This document shows positions 33,840 through 43,776 of a stretch of DNA of 64,000 nucleotides, piece after piece. Source of the stretch: Adiantum capillus-veneris (lineage: Eukaryota; Streptophyta; Polypodiopsida; Polypodiales; Pteridaceae); contig CM043967.1 of assembly GCA_014529385.2 (NCBI GenBank), forward strand, positions 85,446,778 to 85,510,777, written 5' to 3'. The notes beneath the pieces are model-generated. The model was not told the DNA's origin and did not search any database. It saw only the letters and a list, made by a program, of their open reading frames with translations. The position numbers and the translations under genes are program-made. Each line of letters begins with the position of its first letter. The first letter of the stretch is position 1.

Positions 33840-36612
33840 GCCGAGCTTGGGGCAAAGTGAAAGATCAAGAGGCCCTGATCTTCTTTGATGGAGGAGCCAA
33901 GGCCAACTTCATTTCACTGGAATTGGCGGCGCGGCTCGAGATCACTCCCGATCGGATGGGACCACTTGCGGAGGCAGTTCTAGCGGCACCCGACAGGGGA
34001 CGTAGCCATTACACCTGTCATTGGCAAACTTCGTTTGCATTGTCAGGGGTATTTGGGGCATGAGGACTTCTTCATAATGTTTTGGAGGGTTGTGATGTTC
34101 TCTTAGGGATTCCGTGGTACCACAAGAACAACGCCGTGGTCGATTATCGGGCGAGGAAAGCGACTTTGACTACAGAGAAGGGCAGCACAATTGTACTTGA
34201 TATTAAACTGAAGGGCAAGTCTGTCCCTATTGTATCGGCTTCGGCCATTTCAAAATTAATGAAATCCAGTTTGTTTGTTTACTCGATCTTTATGAAAGAA
34301 TTGAGCGATAAGGATAGGACAAATATGTCTAAACTTGATAAAGAACGCCAAGATTTTCTTCACTCTCACGCCGATTGCTTCTCAGAAGGCGTACCAGGCG
34401 AGTTACCACCTGCTCGTCCTGAAGATCATACCATTGATATGATACTTGGAAGCACACCACCGAACCGGCCACCTTACTGTGTGTGCCGAGCACAGAATGA
34501 AGAGATTATGAACCAAGTGAAAGACCTCTTGGAAAAGGGTCTTGTCCAGTCTAGTACTTCATCGTATTGCTCTCAAGTGTTGTTGGTTTTGAAGAAAGAC
34601 GGATCTTGGAGAATGTGCATCGATTATAGAGCTCTCAACAAAATCACCATTAAGAATAGATTTTCGATTCCTAGGATCGATGATATACTCGACAGGTTAC
34701 ATGGATCCTCGTGCTTTAGTAGGATTGACCTGAAGAGTGGATATCATCAAATCCGAATCGCGCCGGGAGACGTCTACAAGACAGCCTTTCGGACTACTTT
34801 TGGGTTATTTGAGTTTTTGGTGATGCCTTTTGGCTTAACCAATGCTCCTGTGAAATTTAACCGATGATGGACAGGATTTTTCGAGAGTATAGGCTATTTG
34901 TTGACACTTTCTTTGATGACATCATCGTTTTCTCCAAGAATGAGGCAGAACACAGAGATCATTTGCTTCAGGTCTTTCAGGCATTACGAGATCACAAGTT
35001 AGTGATTAGTGCAAAAAAAAGTGAATTTTTTCTACCAGAGATACACATTTTGGGACACATTGTCTCAGCAGCAAGAGTGCAAATGGATCCGGCCAAGATA
35101 GAGACCATACGTGATTGGTCCGATTTGAAGAATGTCCATGAAGTCAGAAGCTTCTTGGGACTGTGTTTGTACTACAGGTGGTTCATACGAAAGTTTGCAG
35201 AGGTTGCTTTCCCTTTGCATATCTTGACACAGAAAGGAGTCCCTTTCTCGTGGGGACCCACAGAGGTGACTGCCTTTCAGACATTGAAAGAGAAATTGAC
35301 TACAGGACCAGTTTTGACTTTGCTGGATTTGCAGAAGTCATTTGAAGTATATTGTGATGCTTGTGGTCGTAGTCTGGGTGCGGTCTTAATGCAAGAAGGC
35401 CATGTCATTGCTTACGAGAGCCGATTATTCTCTAGGCCGGAGATGATAACACAGATTTATGAGAAAGAGCTTTTGGCGATTATCCATGCTCTTACTCAGT
35501 GGCTGCATTACCTACTCGGAGCGGATTTTATTGTCTTTATAGACGACCAGAGTTTGCGCTGCTTCTTGTCACAGAAGCGGCTTTCGGAAAGCAGATGCGG
35601 TGGGCGAACATATTGTCACAGTTTCACTTCCACATTGTCCATGTTCAGGGACAGAAGAATGTGGTCGCAGATGCTTTGTCTCGGAAGCCGTTGGTTCTGG
35701 CTATTTCCGCGATACATCATGGAGCTTCGAGGATATGGTGGACCAATATGCCACAGATAAAGATTTTGCAGATATTTTCACACGGATACGGGATGGGGGG
35801 ACAGTAGCAGGATACTCCATTCTTGAAGGCTACTGGATGAGAAAAACCATGTTGTGTGTTACACAGCTGTTGAGGGAAAGGGTTATGATTGAATGCCACT
35901 GTCCACCTTTTACGGGTCACCGCAGCATTGCTACCACCATGAAGGGGGTAGAGAGATACTTCTTTTGGCCGAGACTCAAAAAGGATGTGGAAGAGTTTGT
36001 GCGCAGTTGCTTAGTATGCCAGAAGGTCAAGTTTGACAGGCATAAAGCACAAGGATTGTTACAGCCTTTACCCATACCCACCCGTCCCTGGGAAGAAAGT
36101 ATTGCACTGGATTTCATTTTTGATCTCCCGAAAACACAGAGTGGTCATGATGGTATCTGGACTGTTATTGACAGATTTAGCAAACATGCTCATTTCATTC
36201 CAGTGAAGAAAACAGTCAAGCCGGATCACTTAGCGAGTGTTTGTGGCCCTGATCTTCAGATTACATGGCATGCCTGAGACGATTGTCTCCGACAGGGACC
36301 CCAGATTTACGAGTTTGTTTTGGAAGGCAATTTGAGAGAACATTGGCACGCGGTTGCAGTTCTCGTCATCGTTCCACCCACAGACTGATGAGCAATCTGA
36401 GATTGCAAATTCAGTGGTTCTAGATTTATTGAAGTCTTATATCTCAGATCAGAAGACTCAATGGGAAAAGTACTTACCTTTGGTGGAATTTGCCTACAAT
36501 AACACGATACACTCTTTGACGAGGAAGGCGCCATTTGAGATTGTTGAAGGTGCTGCGAAGGTTCCACCCTTCCTAATCACGAAAGATAAGATTTTTGAAG
36601 CGGATGAATATG
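33840..36612 (+). pseudogene. G1 pol: protease, RT, RNase H, integrase
   Basis: The protease region (about 33,857-34,060) has FFDGGAKANFISLELAARL; the usual D-S/T-G triad reads D-G-G. RT (34,380-34,990): [34 protein letters not shown] and catalytic FFDD in VDTFFDDIIVFS. RNase H to about 35,600. Integrase H2C2 domain CLVCQKVKFDRHKAQ (about 36,010) and core DRFSKHAHFIPVKK. Shifts occur near 34,866, 35,590 and 36,250. The coding direction then breaks at 36,612, where the next 290 bp are inverted. Confidence 0.8.
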
Positions 36613-36902
36613 GAATGCATTGTGAATCCTCCAAGTATCTGGCAGTTTCAATCTGAAGGAGACATCATTTATCTTTTCAGTGATCTGGAAAGGTCCGTAA
36701 TATCGCATACTAAGCTTTGGAAAAAGCCTCTCCTTTCCTTTTTTCTTTCTTAGGCGTGCCTTCTCAAAACGTAAGAGCACCCAATCATCCTCCTTCAATT
36801 TCAAGTCATGACGATGGCGATCCGCTGCCTTTTTCTGTCGTTCTTGAGTCTTCTGCAAAGTCTCGCGAACCTTGGCAAAAGTAGTGTCCAAATCTCGCGT
36901 AT
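36612..36902 (-). other. 290-bp inversion in the G1 integrase C-terminus
   Basis: On + the sequence before 36,612 ends FEADEY and after 36,902 resumes with VSLL and the chromodomain-like tail. In between, the integrase C-terminal sequence (RDLDTTFAKVRETLQ ... YYGPFQITEKINDVSFRL) is readable only on the minus strand. In G2 the same three parts are collinear. Short ATATG/GCATGT words sit at the breakpoints. Confidence 0.85.
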
Positions 36903-37165
36903 GTGAGTCTCTTGAAACCCTAAGGGTGATGTTCTTGATGATGGGGAGCTTGATGAGCAACCCGAAGTGGAAGAAAACGAGGAGATCCTTGTTCTCGAAC
37001 ATATTTTGGCACATAAGGATACGAAGACTAAAGGTAAAGTCCTAAGGCGGTTCTTGGTTAAGTTCAAGAACTACTTGCATTGGATGCGAAGTGGATGGAG
37101 GAGGAGGACCTAGCAGATACTCCTCAGATTGTGAAACTTTACCTCGATGCTTTTGGTTTAGCATA
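36903..37165 (+). pseudogene. G1 integrase tail with chromodomain-like region
   Basis: The frame continues with DEQPEVEENEEIL and RRFLVKFKN, then shifts around 37,070 and ends near 37,165. In G2 the equivalent is a chromodomain-like KVRRRFLVKFKNFPAFDAKW segment, which in chromoviruses binds histone marks and guides insertion. Confidence 0.65.
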
Positions 37166-37638
37166 GTCTACTCCAAACGGAACCTAGAATTCAGCTTGGC
37201 CGGAGATCTGGTGCAGTGGGATGCACAAGAGGGGAGTCACTCCGCTCCTTTGTCAACAGATGCCTTGATTTCGATACTAGAGTCACTGATGTCTCTTTGA
37301 GCTTCAGTGATACTGAAAGCTGACAGTATTCTGCTGTATGACTTTATGAATTGGAATTCCTGATTATGATACTGATTTGTTCTCGAACATCGATGAGGTC
37401 CCGATTGGATCTAGATGCGATTGCTAGCTACATTGCCGATAAATCATGGTCTAAGATCCGAATGAATGTTGAATGTCATGTGATGTCCTGTGATGTCGTG
37501 TGATGTGATTGTCGATTTGGTACATGTGCTAGATGTGTGTTCCTAGTACGTAGGTACTAACAGTCAAGACGGTTTATGGCTTCTGTCGGTTTTGCAGGTG
37601 TAATTGAGGGCGATTACAATGCTTTCAAGAGGGGGGTA
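37166..37638 (+). other. G1 non-coding region before the 3' LTR
   Basis: Conserved with G2 and G3. It contains repeated GATGTC(C/G)TGT words (37,478-37,510), the palindrome GTAATTGAGGGCGATTAC (37,600-37,617) and the purine tract AAGAGGGGGGTA (to 37,638). Confidence 0.7.
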
Positions 37639-37945
37639 TGTCACAAAGTGATGATGTGGCTACCGAGAGCAGATACTGCCAGAAACCCTAATTCCTGCAA
37701 ACCCTAATTTTTGCCAGAAACCCTAATTTGCAGAAACCCTAATTTCTGGAAATCCTAACCCTAACTGCTGGCTGAAACCCTAAATGTGGTGGAAACCCTG
37801 AGTTTGGCGGTAGAAATGCCACGTGGCAGCAGTACGGCTTTTCCGGAAATTGCGGCGGGAATTGCGGAGCTGAAAAGTAGCCCCTTGGGCGACGCAATTT
37901 GAGAAAGATAGAGAGAGAGAGTTCATTGCTTTATTTTTTTACTCT

Positions 37946-38018
<73 letters not shown>
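37639..38018 (+). repeat. G1 3' LTR, first part
   Basis: TGTCACAAAGTGATGATG... with five AAACCCTAA words (37,682-37,783), to the GA tract (37,947-38,018), where LINE1 is inserted. It resumes after LINE1 at 50,063. Confidence 0.85.
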
Positions 38019-38023
<5 letters not shown>

Positions 38024-38091
38024 CTGCTGCTGGCCTGCTGCGCGCCAACCTCTGCCATGCTGCCTGTGCGCACCCTGCCCTGCCTGCCTGC

Positions 38092-38342
38092 AGCCCTAAC
38101 AACCCACCTCTGCAAACCCTTACTCCGTGAAACCCTAATTCCACGAAACCCTAATCCCGTAAATCCTAATTCTGTGAAACCCTAATCCCGAAAAACCCTA
38201 ACTGCCCCAAATCCTGACTGTGCGCATCCTTCTACCGCCTGCAAGAGAAAGAGAGAAAGAGAGAAAGAGAGAGAGAGAGAGAAAAAGTCCAAGCTTCCTT
38301 TCGGGTCTTCCTTTTCCCGTTTGCCAGTCTAGCCCATTCTTC
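38092..38342 (+). promoter_or_regulatory. LINE1 5' UTR with telobox words and GA run
   Basis: Four exact AAACCCTAA/AAACCCTAAT words, plus near-matches, in 38,113-38,206, then a GA-rich run at 38,241-38,282. LINE promoters are internal, so these could act in transcription; that role is inferred. Confidence 0.5.
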
Positions 38343-40115
38343 ATGGCAGCTTTGCCAGTCTCGAGTGCTACACACGGCGCTCCATCACCACTTGCCTGTC
38401 GCGTGGACTGTATTGGCGACCTGTTGACACGAATTGACTCCAAAATACAACACTTGGCACAGCATGCCTTGGTTGGCCGGATGATTGGACAGTCTCCACC
38501 TCGCTCTTCTGTACGTGATTGGTGTCAGACTGCATTGGGCACTACTCAGGGACGGGTCTCGGAGCTTACATTGCTTGGCAGGGGCATATCCATGGTACGT
38601 CTTTCAGATCCCGCCACTGTCTCTGCTCTCCTGGCTCGCTCTCCGATACTCTCTGATCGCAGGATGATATACTTGACGAGGTGGTATCCCGAGTTTACTA
38701 CTGAGGAGTTTGACAGTCGACATTTTATTCCCAGATTCCCTCTGACGCTCTCCTTCCTGGATATGCCTCTCCATTTTATTGATGAGCATCTCCTTCAGAT
38801 GATTGCTGCTCATTTTGACACAGTAGTTCCAGGATCTTGCATCTTCTCCTCTGGTCCACCTCGCATTCAGGTCCTGGTGTTTGGGGATACTTCATTACCA
38901 GATACAGTTACATTGGCATTGCGTGATCGAGACTAATCTTGCCGAATGGTAGTCACTGGCCGCCCAGGACAATGCTTACGTTGTCACGAGATGGGACACT
39001 TGGCACGAGATTGCCTCACCCTGCCACGCCATCGGCGACAACAACAGCCGACTCGTGGCACTCATGCTCAGCCACGTGGTCAGCGTCAACAACCGGTTCC
39101 TCCTACTACTACTCGAGCACCTCAGCAGCCTGCAAGTGCTCCTCGAGCTTCGACCCTCCATGTTTCTCCCTCCGCTTCAGTTCCTACTGAGACTGCATGG
39201 CAGATAGTTGGTCGTAATCATTCCTTCCGCCCTCGTCAGCAACCTACAACGCATGCAGCCCCCAGAGTTACCTCTCCTGCTCCCTCTCAAGTTTCCACCA
39301 CCCCCTTACCCCCTGCTTCTCCTCGCCATTCTTCTTCTTCAGCACAGGATCACTTACCTTTGCTACCAGCTCCTCCTTCACTTGCCGTTCCCCTGCCCGC
39401 TCCTTCCCCTCTTCTCGAGGTCCCTATTCCCATGCAGATGGATCATTCCCCGCTATTACCTCTCCCTTTTCCTCCTCTTCCTCTCGCCCTTACTCCCCCC
39501 CCTCCACCTTCTGGTCCTCCCCCTCCCTCAGCCGCTTATACTTACGTCCCACGCAGTTTTCTCAGCTCTTGCCCTCTTTCCTGGGGCACTCATCGAGCTG
39601 AAATGTGCGGTGACTCAGAAGGACCATTGCGGGTGCAGCTCTACCTTATGCATCACAAGCTAGGTTGTGTTCCCTCTTTAATAGGCAGTCGCTCTCAGCC
39701 CACCCATTCTTTTTTCCTTCCATTCCACGCAGCTCAGGAATGGTCTGAGGATCAGGTTCTACATTTTGTGCATGCCCAATCTATGGCTCAACTTCATTTA
39801 TGGTTGTCTACTTCCGCTCCGGATGTACTGTCTCCACACTTCCCTTCCTGTATTGGTGCTATGGAATGGAGTGATGTTTATGCTTGCTATTCATTGCCTA
39901 TGGTCATTCATGTATCCTCAGATGTGGTGCTTTCTATGTCTATGCGCATTTGGGGTGTCAAAGCTGCAGCATCGGTAATGCAATGTAAACAAGCTGAGGT
40001 CCGCAGTTGGTGCAATGAGACACCATATTTTAGAGAGGGCTTGCGGGTTGCTTTCCTACCGCCCGAAGCTCACCCCTTGGATGGCCCAGCTGCCTCCAAG
40101 AAGATGCGCAGTTAG
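38343..40115 (+). pseudogene. LINE1 ORF1 protein
   Basis: The reading starts at ATG 38,343 and is a single frame to 40,115 apart from one in-frame TAA at 38,934-38,936. The N-terminal part (about residues 60-190) resembles the DUF4283/RRM-like fold of plant LINE ORF1. A zinc knuckle CLRCHEMGHLARDC follows at about 38,976-39,017, then a long Pro/Ser/Gln-rich segment (39,030-39,560) and a second folded-looking region. ORF1 binds LINE RNA. ORF2 starts 23 bp further on. Confidence 0.75.
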
Positions 40116-40138
40116 TCAGATGCTTTACCAATTCTTTC

Positions 40139-40780
40139 ATGCAGACTATGGATTTACATGTAGTTTCTTGGAATGCTAATGGTTTACAGACTTCTCGGGT
40201 AAGAGGTTTCCGCAAGCTTTTACTTCGCAGAGATTTACACACTCATGTAGTAGGCACTGTGGATATATTACTAGTACAGGAGCATAAGATTGCCACTCCC
40301 TTTGGTAATCTCATGCCCTCGGGCGCTCACACTTTCTGGGAGCCTGCTCTGGGCATTCATGGACAGAGTTGCGGTGTATGCATTTCATTGGGGCCACGTT
40401 ACTTGGCCTCAATTCAACAGCATGGCACCCTTGTCGCTGGCAGAGCAGTCTATGTTTCTATTCGGATTCGGGACTCTATCATTGGTTTTATGTCAGTCTA
40501 TGCACTCACTACTCCTCGGGAGAGGGCTACTTTTTGGTCCTCCTTGGCTACTGTTCTACCTGCTGTAGACTCTTGGGTTGTTGGAGGCGACTTCAACAAC
40601 GTCGAGAGCGACTCTGATTGGCGATCCATCACACCTCCAGTTCTATCATCCATTTCTCCCGATGAGCAGTCAGCTTGGGATCGATTTCTTCTAGCTATTC
40701 AAGGTGTTGATGCCTGGCACATCCCCTCTTTTGGTCACACCCTGCTACTGTTGCTAATTGGACTATTTTCTTATTTTTAA
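40139..40780 (+). pseudogene. LINE1 ORF2, endonuclease domain only
   Basis: Starts QTMDLHVVSWNANGL, the classic beginning of the exonuclease-endonuclease-phosphatase fold, with LLVQEHKI (Glu) and WVVGGDFNNVES (Asp/Asn) active-site motifs. This enzyme nicks target DNA to prime reverse transcription. LINE-like residues end near 40,742 and the frame runs on briefly into unrelated sequence. Confidence 0.8.
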
Positions 40781-40873
40781 TGATTAATTTCTTTCTTAGG
40801 ATATTTTATTATGTGCACTAAGAACTGTTAAAAGATTGTAGCTACAGGAACTGTCATCAGGAACGGACAACTC

Positions 40874-42000
40874 TGATGTGTCATTTGATGGGTGACGGTA
40901 AACATCGCGAAGGAGTTTCCGTACGTTCGGTGGAAAGGGCCGGGTTACGAGTGCCTCTGATGCGTCACATGATGGGTGACGGGTGCATCAGTAAGGGGGT
41001 ATCCCGTAGGCTAAGGAGGAAATCCGAACTGAGTAAGAAAATACACGTAAGAACGCAAGCACAAGAATAAAGATGGGTTCAATGAAGCTTTTTACGAAAA
41101 GCAGGAATAATCGCGGGAATGCAGACGCTTTCTCGCGAGGAATCTATGTTTGCATTGCATTCGTGCATGTAGGGACGCCTGGAAAGTGTTGTGAAATGCA
41201 TTGGTTTTAACTTATAAGGTTTTATTGAGTTTTTGGGTAGGTTCAGACCAATTTTAAAATATGCCGGCCGCCCACTTAATAAGTGGGCAGCCACTTAGAA
41301 GATAAAGCAACAAAACCAGCCAGCGAATTCTCTCTCCCTATTTCGGGTAGAACAGCGCAAAAAAAAAAAGAAAAAAAAAGAAAAGAAAAAAAAGGAAAAA
41401 AAAAAAAACAGCCGCGATCTCTACGCGAGCAGCTATTCGTGCCGTGGCCAGGGAGCTATAAAAGCACCACATGCCCTCACTCAAAGCGGGTACCAACGTT
41501 AGCAAGAGAAGACTCTGCCGCCGCAAGAGATCGCGAGACTACGAAGCACGGAAGTCGCTTTTTCCCGCGCAAGAGCGACAGGTATCTATTGTGGATTCGC
41601 CATACGAATTGTTGTCGCGTGTTTGTGTGGTTTGTTTTGCAGGAATCTCCCGTCTTACGGGAAGGCCCTTCACGGGAAGTACGGCTTCACGCCTAAGTCA
41701 CTTACGGGAAAGTACGGCTTCACGCCTAAGTCCCTTACGGGAAGGAACGGCCTTGTGCCCAAGCCCTTTACGGGAAAGCATGACCTTCGGGTCTAAGATT
41801 ACAGAACGGAGGGGTTTCCTCGGGTTCTCGTGCTTGTATACGAATTCTCCGTGAATAAAAGAATACTCTTAACGGGGGGGGGGGACCAGCCCATCTTCTG
41901 GTCCCCAATATTGTGTCGATCTTCTCCCTTCTCTCATGTTTGCAAAGTATTATAATTTTCAGATTTTCTAAGTGCTCGTGTACGCTCCCGTTTTGTGACA
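40874..42000 (+). repeat. LTR-like block X (probable solo or truncated LTR)
   Basis: 1,127 bp from TGATGTGTCA to TTTTGTGACA. A TATAAAAG box lies at 41,457-41,464 and an AATAAA signal at 41,854-41,859, in the order expected of U3-R. Four repeats of about 37 bp around CTTACGGGAA(A/G) lie at 41,650-41,795, and an A-rich run at 41,360-41,408. No target duplication and no clear primer site, so the boundaries are provisional. Confidence 0.5.
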
Positions 42001-42056
42001 GCTACACTTCATTACTCGTGGGGGTTTCAGAGACAGCAGGGGAGATTATTAGAGCG

Positions 42057-42600
42057 ACTCCAAGTCAAGAATCAACCGCGACAGCACAAAATAACCACTT
42101 CAAAACAATTCACAGATCACAATAGATTTGCACTGGCCCGGCGGAGTTCCGTGCCTAGAGATATTGGCCCCAAAGACTTGCGCCCCTTTCGGTATTTCTT
42201 TTTATATTAATCAATCATCAAAGTACAAGAGAGCGGTTAGGGTTTCACTCTCAGACTCTGCGTCCAGATGCCCTGAGAAGTGAGGCCCTCACCACTAATT
42301 TAAAGGTTACAAGGGATGCCCAAAAGCAGAGCCCCAAAAGCTTTCAAAATCAAAACCATCAGTTCTCTCTCTCTCTTAGAGAGTCTTTTCTCTTTTTTTT
42401 TATAAAGAAAAGCAAAAGCAAAATTCGCGTCGCTCATCATTTTCCAAAAAAAAAACAAAAAAAATAAATTTTTTTTAATAATCCGCTTCCGCGATTTTCA
42501 AAATTTAGGGTTTTTGGCAAAAATTAGGGTTTGCAGGAATTTTAGGGTTTCTAGCAGAAATTAGGGTTTCTGCTGTCCGCCACGTCATCACTTTGTGACA
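42057..42600 (-). repeat. G2 3' LTR (end-truncated)
   Basis: Matches 48,009-48,568 closely, but the outermost bases (TGTAACAGACTTGGACA on + in the other copy) are replaced by unrelated sequence. Contains four TTAGGGTTT words (42,505-42,569). Confidence 0.87.
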
Positions 42601-42621
42601 TACCCCCCTCTTGAAAGCATT

Positions 42622-42639
42622 GTAATCGACCGCGATTAC
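42622..42639 (-). other. G2 pre-PPT palindrome
   Basis: GTAATCGACCGCGATTAC, perfect 7-bp arms with a 4-nt loop, 21 nt from the 3' LTR. Confidence 0.75.
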
Positions 42640-43206
42640 GCCTGCAAAACTGACAAAAGCCATAAACCGTCTTAGCAGACACTGACTGTTAGTACCTACG
42701 TACTAGGAACACACATCTAGCACATGTACAAAATCGACAGTCACATCACACGACATCACAGGACATCACCAGACATCACAGGACATCACATGACATTCAA
42801 CATTCATTCGGATCTTAGACCATGATTTATCGGCAATGTAGCTAGCAATCACATCTAGGTCCAATCGGGACCTCATCGATGTCCGATTGACTAACCCCTA
42901 TTGCAACCATGTCTATTCGAGATCAAGTAGACCAAAATGCTGCAGTCATTTCGTCTATCAATTCCTGCACTCACAAGAAGTCAAGAACAAATCAGTATCA
43001 TAATCAGGAATTCCATTTCATAAAGTCATCCAACAGAATACTGTTAGCTCTCAGTATCCCTGAAGCTCAAAGAGACATCAGTGACTTTAGTATCAAAATC
43101 GAGGCATCTGTTGACAAAGGAGCGGAGTAACTCCCCTCTTGTGCATCCCACTGCACCAGATCTTCGGCCAAGCTGAGTTTCTGGGTTCCGTTTGGAGTAG
43201 ACTATG

Positions 43207-43755
43207 CTAAACCAAAACATCGAGGTAAAGTTTCACAATCCGAGGAGTATCTGCTAGGTCCTCCTCCTCCATCCACTTCGCATCAAATGCAGGAAAGTTC
43301 TTGAACTTAACCAAGAACCGCCTTCGGACTTTACCTTTCTTCGTATCATTATGTGCCAAAATCTGTTCAGGAACAAGGATCTCCTCGTTTTCTTCCACTT
43401 CGGGTTGCTCATCAGGCTCCCCATCATTAGGCACATCACCCTTAACAGGGTTCAAGAGACTCACATGCAATGCATTATGAATCCTCCAAGTATCTGGCAG
43501 TTCCAATCGGAAGGAGACATCATTTATCTTGTCAGTAATCTGGAAAGGTCCGTAGTATTACATACTAAGCTTTGGAAAAAGCCTCTCCTTTCCCTTTTTC
43601 TTTCGTAGGCTTGCCTTCTCAAAACGTAAGAGCACCCAATCATCCTCCTTCAATTTCATGTCGCGACGATGGCGATCCGCTGCCTTTTTCTGTCGTTCTT
43701 GAGACTTCTGCAAAGTCTCGCGAACCTTGGCAAAAGCCGTATCCAAGTCTCGCAT
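43207..43755 (-). pseudogene. G2 integrase C-terminus and chromodomain-like tail
   Basis: Reads RDLDTAFAKVRETLQ through MRYYGPFQI and LPDTWRIHNALHVSLL, then an acidic linker and KVRRRFLVKFKNFPAFDAKW, with a frame change near 43,550. It provides the collinear order used to recognise the G1 inversion. Confidence 0.8.
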
Positions 43756-43776
43756 ATATTCATCCGCTTCAAATTT

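Noticed and set aside
38113-38206. Interstitial telomere
   Set aside because: The CCCTAA words are separated by variable 5-10 bp spacers and do not form a (CCCTAAA)n array; telobox-type motifs fit better.
39208-39663. 151-codon frame inside LINE1 ORF1
   Set aside because: Out-of-frame shadow of the Pro/Ser-rich part of ORF1.
41650-41795. CRISPR-like or satellite array with CTTACGGGAA units
   Set aside because: Only four diverged tandem units, without spacers, within an LTR-like block.
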